From NCBI GenBank assembly GCA_036488725.1, contig DASXHD010000044.1:8501-72500 (forward strand): a stretch of 64,000 nucleotides of DNA, read 5' to 3'. Within the stretch, counting starts at the first letter, position 1; each line of letters opens with the position of its first letter. The DNA is from DASXHD01 sp036488725 (lineage in GTDB: Bacteria; Myxococcota_A; Polyangia; Polyangiales; Polyangiaceae). Positions 15,931-26,221 of the stretch are shown here, piece after piece. A program made the position numbers and the translations under genes. The notes under the pieces are model-generated. The model made no database searches. It worked only from the letters and a program-made list of their open reading frames with translations, and had not been told where the DNA came from.

Positions 15931-16883
15931 AGACGAAGACCAAAACGAACGGGCATGTCGCCGCGGTTCGCGGTCCGGCGCCGCTCATCGCACCGCCCGG
16001 CGCGCGCGCACGCGTGACGGTCAATCGCGCTTATAAAATGTTCGTGGGCGGCGCGTTCGTGCGCTCCGAGTCCGGGAGGTATTTCCAAGTGAAGACCGGA
16101 GCGATCGTCCGCGGCGCGGACCCCGACGTGCTCAACATGCCGCGCGGCTCGCGCAAAGACGTTCGCGACGCGGTCCTCGCCGCCAAGAACGCCGAATCCG
16201 GTTGGGCCGGGCGCACCGCGTTCAACCGCGCGCAAATCCTCTATCGCCTCGCCGAAATGATGGAGTCGCGTCGCGACGAGCTCGCGACGTCGCTCGTCCG
16301 CGCAGGCGCGTCGCCGGAAGAAGCGTCGCGCGAGGTCGAAGCGTCGATCGATCGATGCGTGTATTATGCAGGCTTCGCCGACAAGTTCCACGCGCTCGTC
16401 GCGTCGTCGAACCCGGTCGCGGGCCCGCATTTCGGTTTCAGCGTGCCTGAGCCGATGGGCGTCGTCGGCGTCGTCGCGCCGTCGCGTCCCGCGCTGCTCG
16501 GCCTCGTCTCGACCGTGCTCCCCGTGATTTGCGGCGGCAACACGTGCGTCGCGCTCGCGAGCGACGCCGACCCGCGCACCGCCCTCGTCTGGACCGAGTG
16601 CGTCGCGACGAGCGACATGCCCGGCGGTGTCGTCAACGTGCTGACCGGCCACGCGAAAGAAATCGCGCCTGTCCTCGCGCGTCACCGCGAGGTCATGGCC
16701 ATCGACGCGTGGCTCTCGGACGGCAAGCTTCGCGCGTCGCTCGAGCAAGACGGCGCCGACAACGTCAAGCGCACCAAGACGCACGACGACACGGCCGATT
16801 GGTACGCTCGCGGCGGCGAAGGCGTCACCTTCATCGAGCGCTTCCTCGAGACCAAGACGGTGTGGCACCCGGTCGGGATCTGA
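15927..16883 (+). CDS. Catalytically incomplete ALDH-like partner protein (ALDH16 C-terminal-like)
   Basis: A 318-residue protein with only part of the ALDH fold: YKMFVGGAFVRSESGRYFQ, WAGRTAFNRAQILYRLAEMM, SVPEPMGVVGVVAPSRPALL, VICGGNTCVALAS and MPGGVVNVLTGHAKE. After that it skips the catalytic domain: no FTGS loop, no ELGG Glu and no Cys-x-AG nucleophile. It ends in VTFIERFLETKTVWHPVGI. It starts inside the stop of the full ALDH (ATGA), so coupled synthesis and a complex are likely. A non-catalytic second ALDH domain of about this size is a hallmark of ALDH16; here it would be a separate polypeptide. The clean frame argues against decay. Confidence 0.85.
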   Translation: MKTKTKTNGHVAAVRGPAPLIAPPGARARVTVNRAYKMFVGGAFVRSESGRYFQVKTGAIVRGADPDVLNMPRGSRKDVRDAVLAAKNAESGWAGRTAFNRAQILYRLAEMMESRRDELATSLVRAGASPEEASREVEASIDRCVYYAGFADKFHALVASSNPVAGPHFGFSVPEPMGVVGVVAPSRPALLGLVSTVLPVICGGNTCVALASDADPRTALVWTECVATSDMPGGVVNVLTGHAKEIAPVLARHREVMAIDAWLSDGKLRASLEQDGADNVKRTKTHDDTADWYARGGEGVTFIERFLETKTVWHPVGI

Positions 16884-16897
16884 CCTAAAGAGCGGTC

Positions 16898-17370
16898 ATG
16901 GCGAACGTGCATGACTTTTCCGCGAAGACGATCGACGGCCGCGACCTGAAGCTTGCAGAATACACGGGGCACCCGCTGCTCATCGTGAACGTCGCGTCCA
17001 AATGCGGCCTCACGCCGCAATACGACGGCCTCGAGAAGCTCCAAGCCGAGTTCGGCAAGCGGGGCCTCCGCGTCCTCGGGTTTCCGGCCAACGAGTTCGG
17101 CGCGCAAGAGCCGGGCACCAACGACGAGATCAAGACGTTCTGCACGTCGAACTACGGCGTCACGTTCGACATGTTCGGCAAGGTCGTCGTCAAAGGCGAG
17201 GGGATGCATCCGCTCTTTTCGTTTTTGACCAAGGACTCGAAGTTCGCCGGCGACATCAAATGGAACTTCAACAAATTCCTCGTCGACAAAAACGGCGAGG
17301 TCGTCGCGCGCTTCGAGCCGCAAGTCGAGCCGACGAGCGCCGAGGTCCGTCAGGCCATCGAAAAAGTACT

Positions 17371-17374
<4 letters not shown>
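16898..17374 (+). CDS. Glutathione peroxidase family protein (Cys type)
   Basis: A 158-residue thiol peroxidase of the GPx family. Peroxidatic C36 is in NVASKCGLTPQY; the tetrad Gln is in LGFPANEFGAQEPG and the Trp/Asn in IKWNFNKFLVD. It uses Cys, not selenocysteine. Short bacterial GPx enzymes reduce lipid and organic peroxides, often with thioredoxin as electron donor. Further Cys at FCTSNYG (about residue 78) may act as resolving residue. It starts 14 bases after the ALDH-like gene, and its stop overlaps the GTG of uvrA (GTGA at 17371-17374). Confidence 0.93.
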
Positions 17375-20205
<2,831 letters not shown>

Positions 20206-20206
20206 C

Positions 20207-21490
20207 TCACTGATTGGTGACGTAGGCGAGCCAGTAGTTGTTGCGGCCCGCGAGTGAGGACTCGATCAAGATGCCGTCCCAGCCGTCCGGCGATTTGGTC
20301 TTGGCGGTGACCGTGAGGTGCAGCTTCTCGCCGTTTTGCCCCTTGGTGCGATCGAGCGTGAGCGCGAGCGACGCGGAGAACGGATCGACGCTCACGGTCC
20401 ACGGGCCGGACGTGGGCGCATCGCTGAAGAGATCGAGATCGATCGTTTTGCTCGTGCCGACCGGAAGACGCAGACCTTTGGCGGTCCCCTTTGCGGTCGG
20501 CGAGGTGACCGTGACGTCGTCGGGCATGACGGGCATCGCGTTGAAATAGGGGATCGCGTCCGCCGGCACGCACGGATCGTGTCCGGCTGCGGCGGCTGCG
20601 TTCGACCACGAGCGCGCGACGGAGTGACCGACGTCGCTCGGCGCGTAGTACGACGCTTCGAACGGGTAGCAGTAGTCGGTGACCTCGGGCCCGCCGGCGA
20701 GGAGCGGCCAATACGCGTGCGCGTCGTCGGGCGAAGCCCACGCGATCTCGGTCGGACCGAAGGGATCGGTGGATGCCTCGATGATCTCGTGGCTGATCGG
20801 CGCGCTCACCGCGTCGACGCCGGTGAGGCTCGCGCCGTAAAAGCCTTGCGGGAACTTTGCGCAGCGCGGCGCGACGGCGTACGAGACGAGCTGGTTTTGA
20901 AACGACGCCTCGGAGTGAAACGCCCAGAAGTCGACGCACGAAGTTCCGTTGTTGGAGGTGACCGTCGTGCCGCTCGGATAAAAAATCGCGTAAATCGTCG
21001 ACGCGTCGGGCTGCGGAAACGAGGCGTCGCTCGCGAGCTCGGTCGCGACCCACGCGCGAATGTCGCTCGACGCGAGCGCCGCCGGCGGCGTCTGCGCGAG
21101 CGTGACTGGAGCGGCGATCGTGAGCTTGCCGACGCCGTATTCGCTGACCTGCGGGCCCCAAAATGTCGACGCGGCCATCGCGTTCAAGAAGGTCGTGAGC
21201 TGCGCCGTGAAGCCTGCGTCGTCGCTCTGAAAAAAAATCGGGACGACGCGCGGCGTGGCGAAGACCGGACCTTTGCCGAGGTTTCGAACTTGCGGCGCAT
21301 CGATCGTGAAGGCCGGATACGTCGTGCTCGGCGCGCCGTTGTCGACGTCGCTGCCGGCGTCGGGCGCCGCGGCCTCGTCGCTCGGCCCGGCGTCGTCGCC
21401 TGCGTCGGTCGCATCGGGGCTGTCGCTGCAGGCCGCGAGGAGGCTCGCGAAAATGATCGAAGCGATCGAAAGCTTGGTTCGAAAGATCAT
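20207..21490 (-). CDS. Exordium-like lipoprotein with HEIIE motif
   Basis: A 427-residue protein from the ATG at 21490; signal with lipobox LLAAC, then a DAG-rich linker (SPDATDAGDDAGPSD). The body has VFATPRVVPIFFQSDD, FWAFHSEASF and SHEIIEASTDPFGPTEIAW, reminiscent of plant EXORDIUM/phosphate-induced proteins, which share an SHE...E..T(D/N)P motif of unclear catalytic status. A beta-rich C-terminal region follows (GPWTVSVDPFSASLALTLD), perhaps an Ig-like pre-peptidase-type domain. Probably on the cell surface. HEIIE might be a metal site; this is not shown. It converges on uvrA with one base between stops. Confidence 0.7.
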   Translation of the reverse strand: MIFRTKLSIASIIFASLLAACSDSPDATDAGDDAGPSDEAAAPDAGSDVDNGAPSTTYPAFTIDAPQVRNLGKGPVFATPRVVPIFFQSDDAGFTAQLTTFLNAMAASTFWGPQVSEYGVGKLTIAAPVTLAQTPPAALASSDIRAWVATELASDASFPQPDASTIYAIFYPSGTTVTSNNGTSCVDFWAFHSEASFQNQLVSYAVAPRCAKFPQGFYGASLTGVDAVSAPISHEIIEASTDPFGPTEIAWASPDDAHAYWPLLAGGPEVTDYCYPFEASYYAPSDVGHSVARSWSNAAAAAGHDPCVPADAIPYFNAMPVMPDDVTVTSPTAKGTAKGLRLPVGTSKTIDLDLFSDAPTSGPWTVSVDPFSASLALTLDRTKGQNGEKLHLTVTAKTKSPDGWDGILIESSLAGRNNYWLAYVTNQ

Positions 21491-21620
21491 GGTTGCGCCG
21501 CGTGAGCAAGTTTCGCTCCACGCGTCGAAACACGGGCGACCTGCGAACGGGTGTGCGTGGGTGACGCGGTCGCCGTCAGCGCTTTGACGGTCTCGGCCTC
21601 GCGAAGGCTCGCGCCTCACG

Positions 21621-21638
21621 TTCGCGATCGATCGCGAA
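21621..21638. repeat. 18-bp perfect palindrome at the end of the his/arg operon
   Basis: TTCGCGATCGATCGCGAA is fully palindromic and abuts the hisA stop. It can form a hairpin ending the argC-argB-hisH-hisA transcript but has no T-tract, or it may be a protein-binding site. It contains CGATCG nested symmetry. Confidence 0.4.
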
Positions 21639-22355
21639 TCACGCCCCGGCGAGCGTCGCTTCGTCGAGCGAGAAGACGCGATCGTAGAGCGCCCGCCCGA
21701 CGATCGCAGCGTCGACGCCGGGGCATCGCGCGAGCGCGCGCAGATCGTCGAGCGAGCCGATGCCGCCCGACGCGATGACCGAGAGACCCGTCTCGCGCGC
21801 GAGCTCCGCGGTGCGCGCGACGTCGGGGCCGCTGCGCGTGCCGTCGCGCGCGACGTCGGTGTAGAGGATGCCGGCGATCGGCACGTCGGCAAACGCGCAC
21901 GCGAGATCGACCGCGCGCGTCTCGCTCACCGCGGTCCACGCGTCGGTCGCGACCATGCCGTTTCTGGCGTCGACCGCGACGATGACGCGCTTCGGAAAGT
22001 CTTTGCAGAGTGCACGGACCATGTCGCGCTCGCGCAGCGCCGCGGTGCCGAGCACGATTCGCTCGGCGCCGCACGCGACGTAGCTCTCGAACGCCTCGCG
22101 CGAGCGCACGCCGCCGCCGACCTGCACGCCCGGCCCGAACGCCGCGACCACCGCGCGAATGGTTGCATCCTGCACGCATCGTCCGGCGCGTGCGCCGTCG
22201 AGGTCGACGACGTGGAGCCGCTCCGCGCCTTCATCGCGAAAGCGCCGCGCGCGCGCCGCTGGATCGTCGTCGTAGACGGTGACCGCGTCGTAGTCGCCTC
22301 GGTGGAGGCGCACGACTTTGCCGCCGAGCAAATCAATCGCCGGGACGATGATCAT
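21639..22355 (-). CDS. hisA: ProFAR isomerase (histidine biosynthesis)
   Basis: A 238-residue TIM barrel that isomerises ProFAR to PRFAR. Seen: MIIVPAIDLLGGKVVRLHRG with the first catalytic Asp in AIDL, GVQVGGGVRS and VIASGGIGSLDDL phosphate-binding loops, VAVDARNG with the second catalytic Asp, and ILYTDVARDGTRSG. Length is normal for HisA. Its ATG overlaps the hisH stop by four bases, so the two are translationally coupled. It is the last gene of the mixed argC-argB-hisH-hisA operon. Confidence 0.95.
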   Translation of the reverse strand: MIIVPAIDLLGGKVVRLHRGDYDAVTVYDDDPAARARRFRDEGAERLHVVDLDGARAGRCVQDATIRAVVAAFGPGVQVGGGVRSREAFESYVACGAERIVLGTAALRERDMVRALCKDFPKRVIVAVDARNGMVATDAWTAVSETRAVDLACAFADVPIAGILYTDVARDGTRSGPDVARTAELARETGLSVIASGGIGSLDDLRALARCPGVDAAIVGRALYDRVFSLDEATLAGA

Positions 22356-22966
22356 CGGGCGAGAAATCTCTGGAGCAGCGCGAGGCCCGCGCGCTGGCTC
22401 TTTTCAGGGTGAAACTGCACAGCTGCGACGTTGTCCTTCTCGATCGCCGAGACGAAGCGCGCGCCGTGCTCGGTCGTCGCGCACGAGATCGCTGGCTCGC
22501 ACGAGACGACGTAGCTGTGGACGAAGTAAAACGACTCGGCGCTCTCGAGGAGCCACGTCGGACGCGTCGGCGCGGCGACGTTCCACCCGACATGCGGAAT
22601 TTTGATCCCGTGCGCCGGCGCCAAGCGCGCGACGCGGCCTTCGAAGATGGCGAGACCGCCGCAACCCGGCGCCTCCTCGCTCGTCGCGAAGAGGATCTGA
22701 AGTCCGAGACAAATTCCGAGGTACGGCGCGCCACGACCGATCGATTCGCGGACGGCGTCGCCGAGACCGCCGCCGAGCGCGCGCGAGCAGTCACCGAAGC
22801 CGCCTTGCCCCGGGACGACGAGCGCGTCGGCGCGACGCACGCGATCGGCGTCGCTGGACACCGCGATCTCGGTCGCGCGCTCGCCGCGCCGGCCGGCCTC
22901 TTCGAGCGCGTGCACGACGCTCCGCACGTTGCCGAGCCCGGTGTCGACGACGACGAGCTTCTTCAT
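22352..22966 (-). CDS. hisH: Imidazole glycerol phosphate synthase, glutaminase subunit
   Basis: A 204-residue class I amidotransferase that supplies ammonia to HisF. Nucleophile C86 lies in YLGICLGLQ, and the His and Glu of the triad are in VQFHPEKSQ. VVDTGLGNVRSV, VVPGQGGFGDC and FYFVHSYVV are typical of HisH. HisF itself is not in the window. The gene overlaps argB at its start and hisA at its end, four bases each. Confidence 0.95.
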   Translation of the reverse strand: MKKLVVVDTGLGNVRSVVHALEEAGRRGERATEIAVSSDADRVRRADALVVPGQGGFGDCSRALGGGLGDAVRESIGRGAPYLGICLGLQILFATSEEAPGCGGLAIFEGRVARLAPAHGIKIPHVGWNVAAPTRPTWLLESAESFYFVHSYVVSCEPAISCATTEHGARFVSAIEKDNVAAVQFHPEKSQRAGLALLQRFLAR

Positions 22967-23775
22967 CCGGGAAACAGCGCGGTCCCGACGCTGCCCGGCT
23001 CGCGCACCGCGCGCGCGAGCTCGCCGCGCGCGAGCTTGCCGACGACGAGCACCGAGCGCACGCCGGCGGCGATCGCCGCGAACGACTCTTCGAGCTTCGG
23101 GATCATTCCTTTGGTGACGACGCCGCTCGCGATCGCCGCGTCGGCTTCGGCCTTCGTCATCTTCGGAATGCGGCTCGTCGGATCCGCGACGTCACGCAGC
23201 ACGCCCGGCACGTCGCTCACGACGACCAGCGCCTGCGCGTCGAGCGCGACGGCGACTTGATTGGCCACCGTGTCGGCGTTGATGTTGTACGTCTGCCCCG
23301 CGCCGTCGCACCCGAGGCACGCGAGGACCGGCATGAAATCGGCCGAAATCAGGGCTTTCAAGAGCTCGCGGTTGACCCCGGTGACGTCGCCGACGAGCCC
23401 GAAGTCGATCGGATCCGGACCCGCGCCCGCGACGACCTTCGGCGGACGCTTCTTCGCCGCGATCGCGCCGGAGCTCGCGCCGTGCAGGCCGACCGGCTTG
23501 CACCCCGCATGAAAGAGCGCGGCGCAGAGATCGACGTTCACCAATCCCGCGACCGTCATCTTCATCACGTCGAGCGTCGCCGCGTCGGTGATGCGCCGCC
23601 CCGCGACGATGTTCGGCGTTTGTCCGAGCTGCTTCTGAAGCTCGGTCGCCTGCGGCCCGCCGCCGTGCACGATGATGATCGATTCGCCGGAGCGCGCGAG
23701 CTCCGCGAGATCGATCGCGAGCGTCGCGATGGCCCCGCTCTTGACGATCTCGCCGCCGATTTTGACGACGATCAT
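22963..23775 (-). CDS. argB: Acetylglutamate kinase
   Basis: A 270-residue amino-acid kinase: MIVVKIGGEIVKSG, IIIVHGGGPQATELQKQLG, RRITDAATLDVMKMTVAG and NINADTVANQVAVALDAQA. It phosphorylates N-acetylglutamate in arginine synthesis. The Q-x-x-LG stretch before the acetylglutamate site and the lack of a long N-terminal helix make Arg feedback uncertain. The ATG shares one base with the argC stop (TGATG), and its stop overlaps hisH. No LysW-like carrier gene is nearby, so an arginine rather than lysine role is preferred. Confidence 0.94.
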   Translation of the reverse strand: MIVVKIGGEIVKSGAIATLAIDLAELARSGESIIIVHGGGPQATELQKQLGQTPNIVAGRRITDAATLDVMKMTVAGLVNVDLCAALFHAGCKPVGLHGASSGAIAAKKRPPKVVAGAGPDPIDFGLVGDVTGVNRELLKALISADFMPVLACLGCDGAGQTYNINADTVANQVAVALDAQALVVVSDVPGVLRDVADPTSRIPKMTKAEADAAIASGVVTKGMIPKLEESFAAIAAGVRSVLVVGKLARGELARAVREPGSVGTALFPG

Positions 23776-24818
23776 CAGGGATATCCCCCCGGGTCTTCCA
23801 GCGAGGTGCGCTCGTCGAACCCGAACATCAAGTTCATCGACTGAATCGCCTGACCCGCGCCGCCTTTGATCAAGTTGTCGGTCGCCGCGAACGCGGTCAC
23901 GAGATCGCCGTCGCCCTTGACCGCGGAGACCTCGGCGTAGTTCGACCCGCTCACCGCGACGACCTCGGGCAGACGCTTGGCCGGCACGCGCACGAACGGC
24001 TCGCCCGCGTACGTTTCTTGGTAGAGCGATTTGATGCGGTCGCCCGTCACTTCCTGTTTCACGTGCGCGAAGCAGGTCGCGAAGATGCCGCGCGAGAGCG
24101 GCGCACTCACCGGCACGAAACGGAGCGTCAGATCTTTGGCGCCGGCGAACGCGAGCGTCTCGACGATCTCCGGGACGTGCTGATGCTCGAGCGGCTTGTA
24201 CGTGCGCAAGTTGAGCGAGCGCACCGGGTGATGCGTGCCCGCGCTCTCTTTGATGCCGCTGCCCGACGAGCCGGTGATGCCGACGATCTCGACCGCGCCC
24301 GAGAGGAGGCCCGCTTTCGCGAGCGGCAAGAGCGCGAGCTCGATCGTCGTCGCGAAGCAGCCCGGCGACGCGACGTACTTCGCTTTCTTGATCGCTTCGC
24401 GATTGAGCTCCGGCAGCCCATAGACGAACGTGCCGCGCACGAGCTCGTCCGGGCACGGGTGCTTCGCGCCGTAATATTTTTCGTACGCCTTCGGATCGCG
24501 CAGACGAAAGTCGCCGGACAAATCCACGACGCGCGCGCCGCTCGCCATGAGCTTGGTCATCACGGTCGCGCTCACTTTGTGAGGCAGCCCGAGGAGCACG
24601 ACGTCGACGCCCTTCGCGGCTGCTTCGGGCGGGATGCCTTCGAACGTGAGGCTCGTCTGTCCTTCGAGGTTCGGGTGAACGGCCCAGATGGGCTCGCCGA
24701 TGTGATCGATCGACGCGACGCGGACGAGCTCGACACCCGGATGATGAACGAGTCGCCGGATGATCTCGCCGCCGCCGTAACCGCTGCCCCCGATGACCGC
24801 TGCGCGAATCTTTGCCAT
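23775..24818 (-). CDS. argC: N-acetyl-gamma-glutamyl-phosphate reductase
   Basis: A 347-residue NADPH-dependent reductase, the third step of arginine synthesis. The Rossmann loop is VIGGSGYGGGEIIRRL, catalytic C154 is in YVASPGCFATT, and ITGSSGSGIKESAG and HVPEIVETL follow as in type 1 ArgC. It is the first gene of the argC-argB-hisH-hisA operon. On its strand TTGTCA and TACGAG, 16 bases apart, lie upstream as a weak sigma-70-like promoter, with a CCTAC-N5-GTAGG inverted repeat just beyond. Confidence 0.95.
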   Translation of the reverse strand: MAKIRAAVIGGSGYGGGEIIRRLVHHPGVELVRVASIDHIGEPIWAVHPNLEGQTSLTFEGIPPEAAAKGVDVVLLGLPHKVSATVMTKLMASGARVVDLSGDFRLRDPKAYEKYYGAKHPCPDELVRGTFVYGLPELNREAIKKAKYVASPGCFATTIELALLPLAKAGLLSGAVEIVGITGSSGSGIKESAGTHHPVRSLNLRTYKPLEHQHVPEIVETLAFAGAKDLTLRFVPVSAPLSRGIFATCFAHVKQEVTGDRIKSLYQETYAGEPFVRVPAKRLPEVVAVSGSNYAEVSAVKGDGDLVTAFAATDNLIKGGAGQAIQSMNLMFGFDERTSLEDPGGYP

Positions 24819-24862
24819 GATTTTCAGCCCTCGCTCGTAGTCGAACTGGGAGGATTGACAAC

Positions 24863-24877
24863 CCTACTACATGTAGG
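24863..24877. promoter_or_regulatory. CCTAC-N5-GTAGG inverted repeat between divergent transcripts
   Basis: The 75-base region between argC and the divergent small gene holds CCTAC, five bases (TACAT), then GTAGG; CTACATGTAG (24867-24876) is also a full palindrome. Its place beside both promoters fits an operator for arginine or histidine control. It does not match the E. coli ARG box. Confidence 0.4.
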
Positions 24878-24893
24878 TAAGGGAGCTACCCAC

Positions 24894-25064
24894 ATGGTGC
24901 TTGCCGGTTACGCCGATCTCGTGAAGCCCGAGCCGATGATTCAAGAGCGCCCGTACGGCGAGGCCGAGCACGTCGTTTGGAGCGTGCCGCCGCAAGCTGC
25001 GGCCGGGCTCGTCGATCGGTCCGACAAGTGGACCGACTTGGACGCGCGTCGCCGCCAGGAGTAA
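24894..25064 (+). CDS. Small acidic/polar protein, 56 residues
   Basis: This short frame begins at an ATG with GGGAG nine bases upstream and is followed, 11 bases after its stop, by the M20 peptidase gene. The protein starts MVLAGYADLVKPEPMIQERP and continues to VVWSVPPQAAAGLVDRSDKW. It has no signal, no membrane helix and no Cys, so it is not a LysW-type carrier. Codon usage is as in its neighbours. I do not recognise the family. It may be a stand-alone subunit or a leader for the peptidase gene. Confidence 0.55.
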   Translation: MVLAGYADLVKPEPMIQERPYGEAEHVVWSVPPQAAAGLVDRSDKWTDLDARRRQE

Positions 25065-25075
25065 GAAAGCCGGCG

Positions 25076-26221
25076 ATGCAGCCGGATCCGGTGCGCTGGC
25101 TCGAAGAGCGCGGCAAGGACATGGAGCGCGAGCTCGCCGAGCTCGTCGCCGAAAATTCGTTCACCGACAACACCGACGGCGGTCGCAAAGTCGGCGCGAT
25201 GCTTCGCGAGCGGACGTTCGCGATCGCTGGGCTCGACCGGCGCGTCGTCACGAGCGCGCGCTACGCCGATCACCTCGTTTTCTCGTCGCGCGGCGCGCCG
25301 GCGAAAAAACCAATCGCCCTCATCGGACACCTCGACACGGTGTTTCCACCGGGGACCTTCGAAGGGTTTCGGCGCGACGGCGATCTCGCGCGCGGGCCGG
25401 GCGTGCTCGACATGAAGGGCGGCCTCGTCGTCGTCGCGTGGGCGCTTCGCGCGATCGCCGAGACCGCGGGGCTCGACGCGATGGCGCCCGTGCGTCTCGC
25501 GATCGTCGCCGACGAAGAAGTGGGCTCGCCCGAGGGGCAGCGCGTCATCCGCGAGGCGATCGACGGCGCGACCGGCGCGCTCGTTTTCGAAGCTGGGCGC
25601 AAAGGCGATCTGGTCATCACGCGTCGAAAGGGGACGGGATCGATGAACGCCGTCGCCACGGGCCGTGCCGCGCACGCGGGAAACAACCACAAAGAAGGCC
25701 GAAACGCGATTCGGGCGCTCGCGCGATTCGTCGAACGCGCCGAGTCGCTCACCGATTATTCGCGCGGCGTCACGGTGAACGTCGGCGTGATTTCGGGCGG
25801 CACGAGCAAGAACACCGTGCCCGAGCGCGCCGAAGCCCAGCTCGATTTGCGGTTCGAGTCGATCGCCGACGGCGAGAAGCTCGTCGCCGATTTGCGCGCC
25901 GCTGCGGAGAACGCGTTCGAAGGCGTCGGCATCGCGCTCTCGGGCGGCATCGCGCGGCAGCCGCTCGAGCGGAGCGACGCGAGCGTCGCCTTGATGAATT
26001 CGTATCTCGCGTGCGCGAAGGCGAGCGGTCTCGGCGGCGGCGAAGCTGCGCTCATCGGCGGCGGGTCGGACGCGAGCACCTCTTCGGCGATCGGCATCGC
26101 GTCGATCGACGGGCTCGGCCCGCGCGGCGTCGGCTTCCACACCAAAGACGAGCAGATCGAAATCGCGACGCTCGTGCTCAAGGCGCAAGCGCTCGCGCGC
26201 TTCTTGATGCAATGGCGCTGA
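25076..26221 (+). CDS. M20 family metallopeptidase (carboxypeptidase G2-like)
   Basis: A 381-residue di-zinc hydrolase. Metal ligands and catalytic residues are visible: His/Asp in IGHLDTVFPPG, bridging Asp in GPGVLDMKGGLVV, the Glu pair in IVADEEVGSPEGQ, and the last His in GVGFHTKDEQIE. The dimerisation domain is GTGSMNAVATGRAAHAGNN. It resembles glutamate carboxypeptidase (CPG2) more than classical ArgE, but deacetylation of an acetylated amino acid is possible given the divergent argC/argB genes (inference). No signal peptide, so cytoplasmic. It overlaps the next gene by 10 bases. Confidence 0.88.
   Translation: MQPDPVRWLEERGKDMERELAELVAENSFTDNTDGGRKVGAMLRERTFAIAGLDRRVVTSARYADHLVFSSRGAPAKKPIALIGHLDTVFPPGTFEGFRRDGDLARGPGVLDMKGGLVVVAWALRAIAETAGLDAMAPVRLAIVADEEVGSPEGQRVIREAIDGATGALVFEAGRKGDLVITRRKGTGSMNAVATGRAAHAGNNHKEGRNAIRALARFVERAESLTDYSRGVTVNVGVISGGTSKNTVPERAEAQLDLRFESIADGEKLVADLRAAAENAFEGVGIALSGGIARQPLERSDASVALMNSYLACAKASGLGGGEAALIGGGSDASTSSAIGIASIDGLGPRGVGFHTKDEQIEIATLVLKAQALARFLMQWR

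Noticed and set aside
15927..16883. Treating the short ALDH-like gene as a decayed pseudogene
   Set aside because: The frame is clean, codon use matches its neighbours, it is coupled by ATGA to the full ALDH, and its length fits the ALDH16 second domain.
24894..25064. LysW-type amino-group carrier next to argB and argC
   Set aside because: The protein has no Cys zinc motif and no C-terminal EDWGE-like end.
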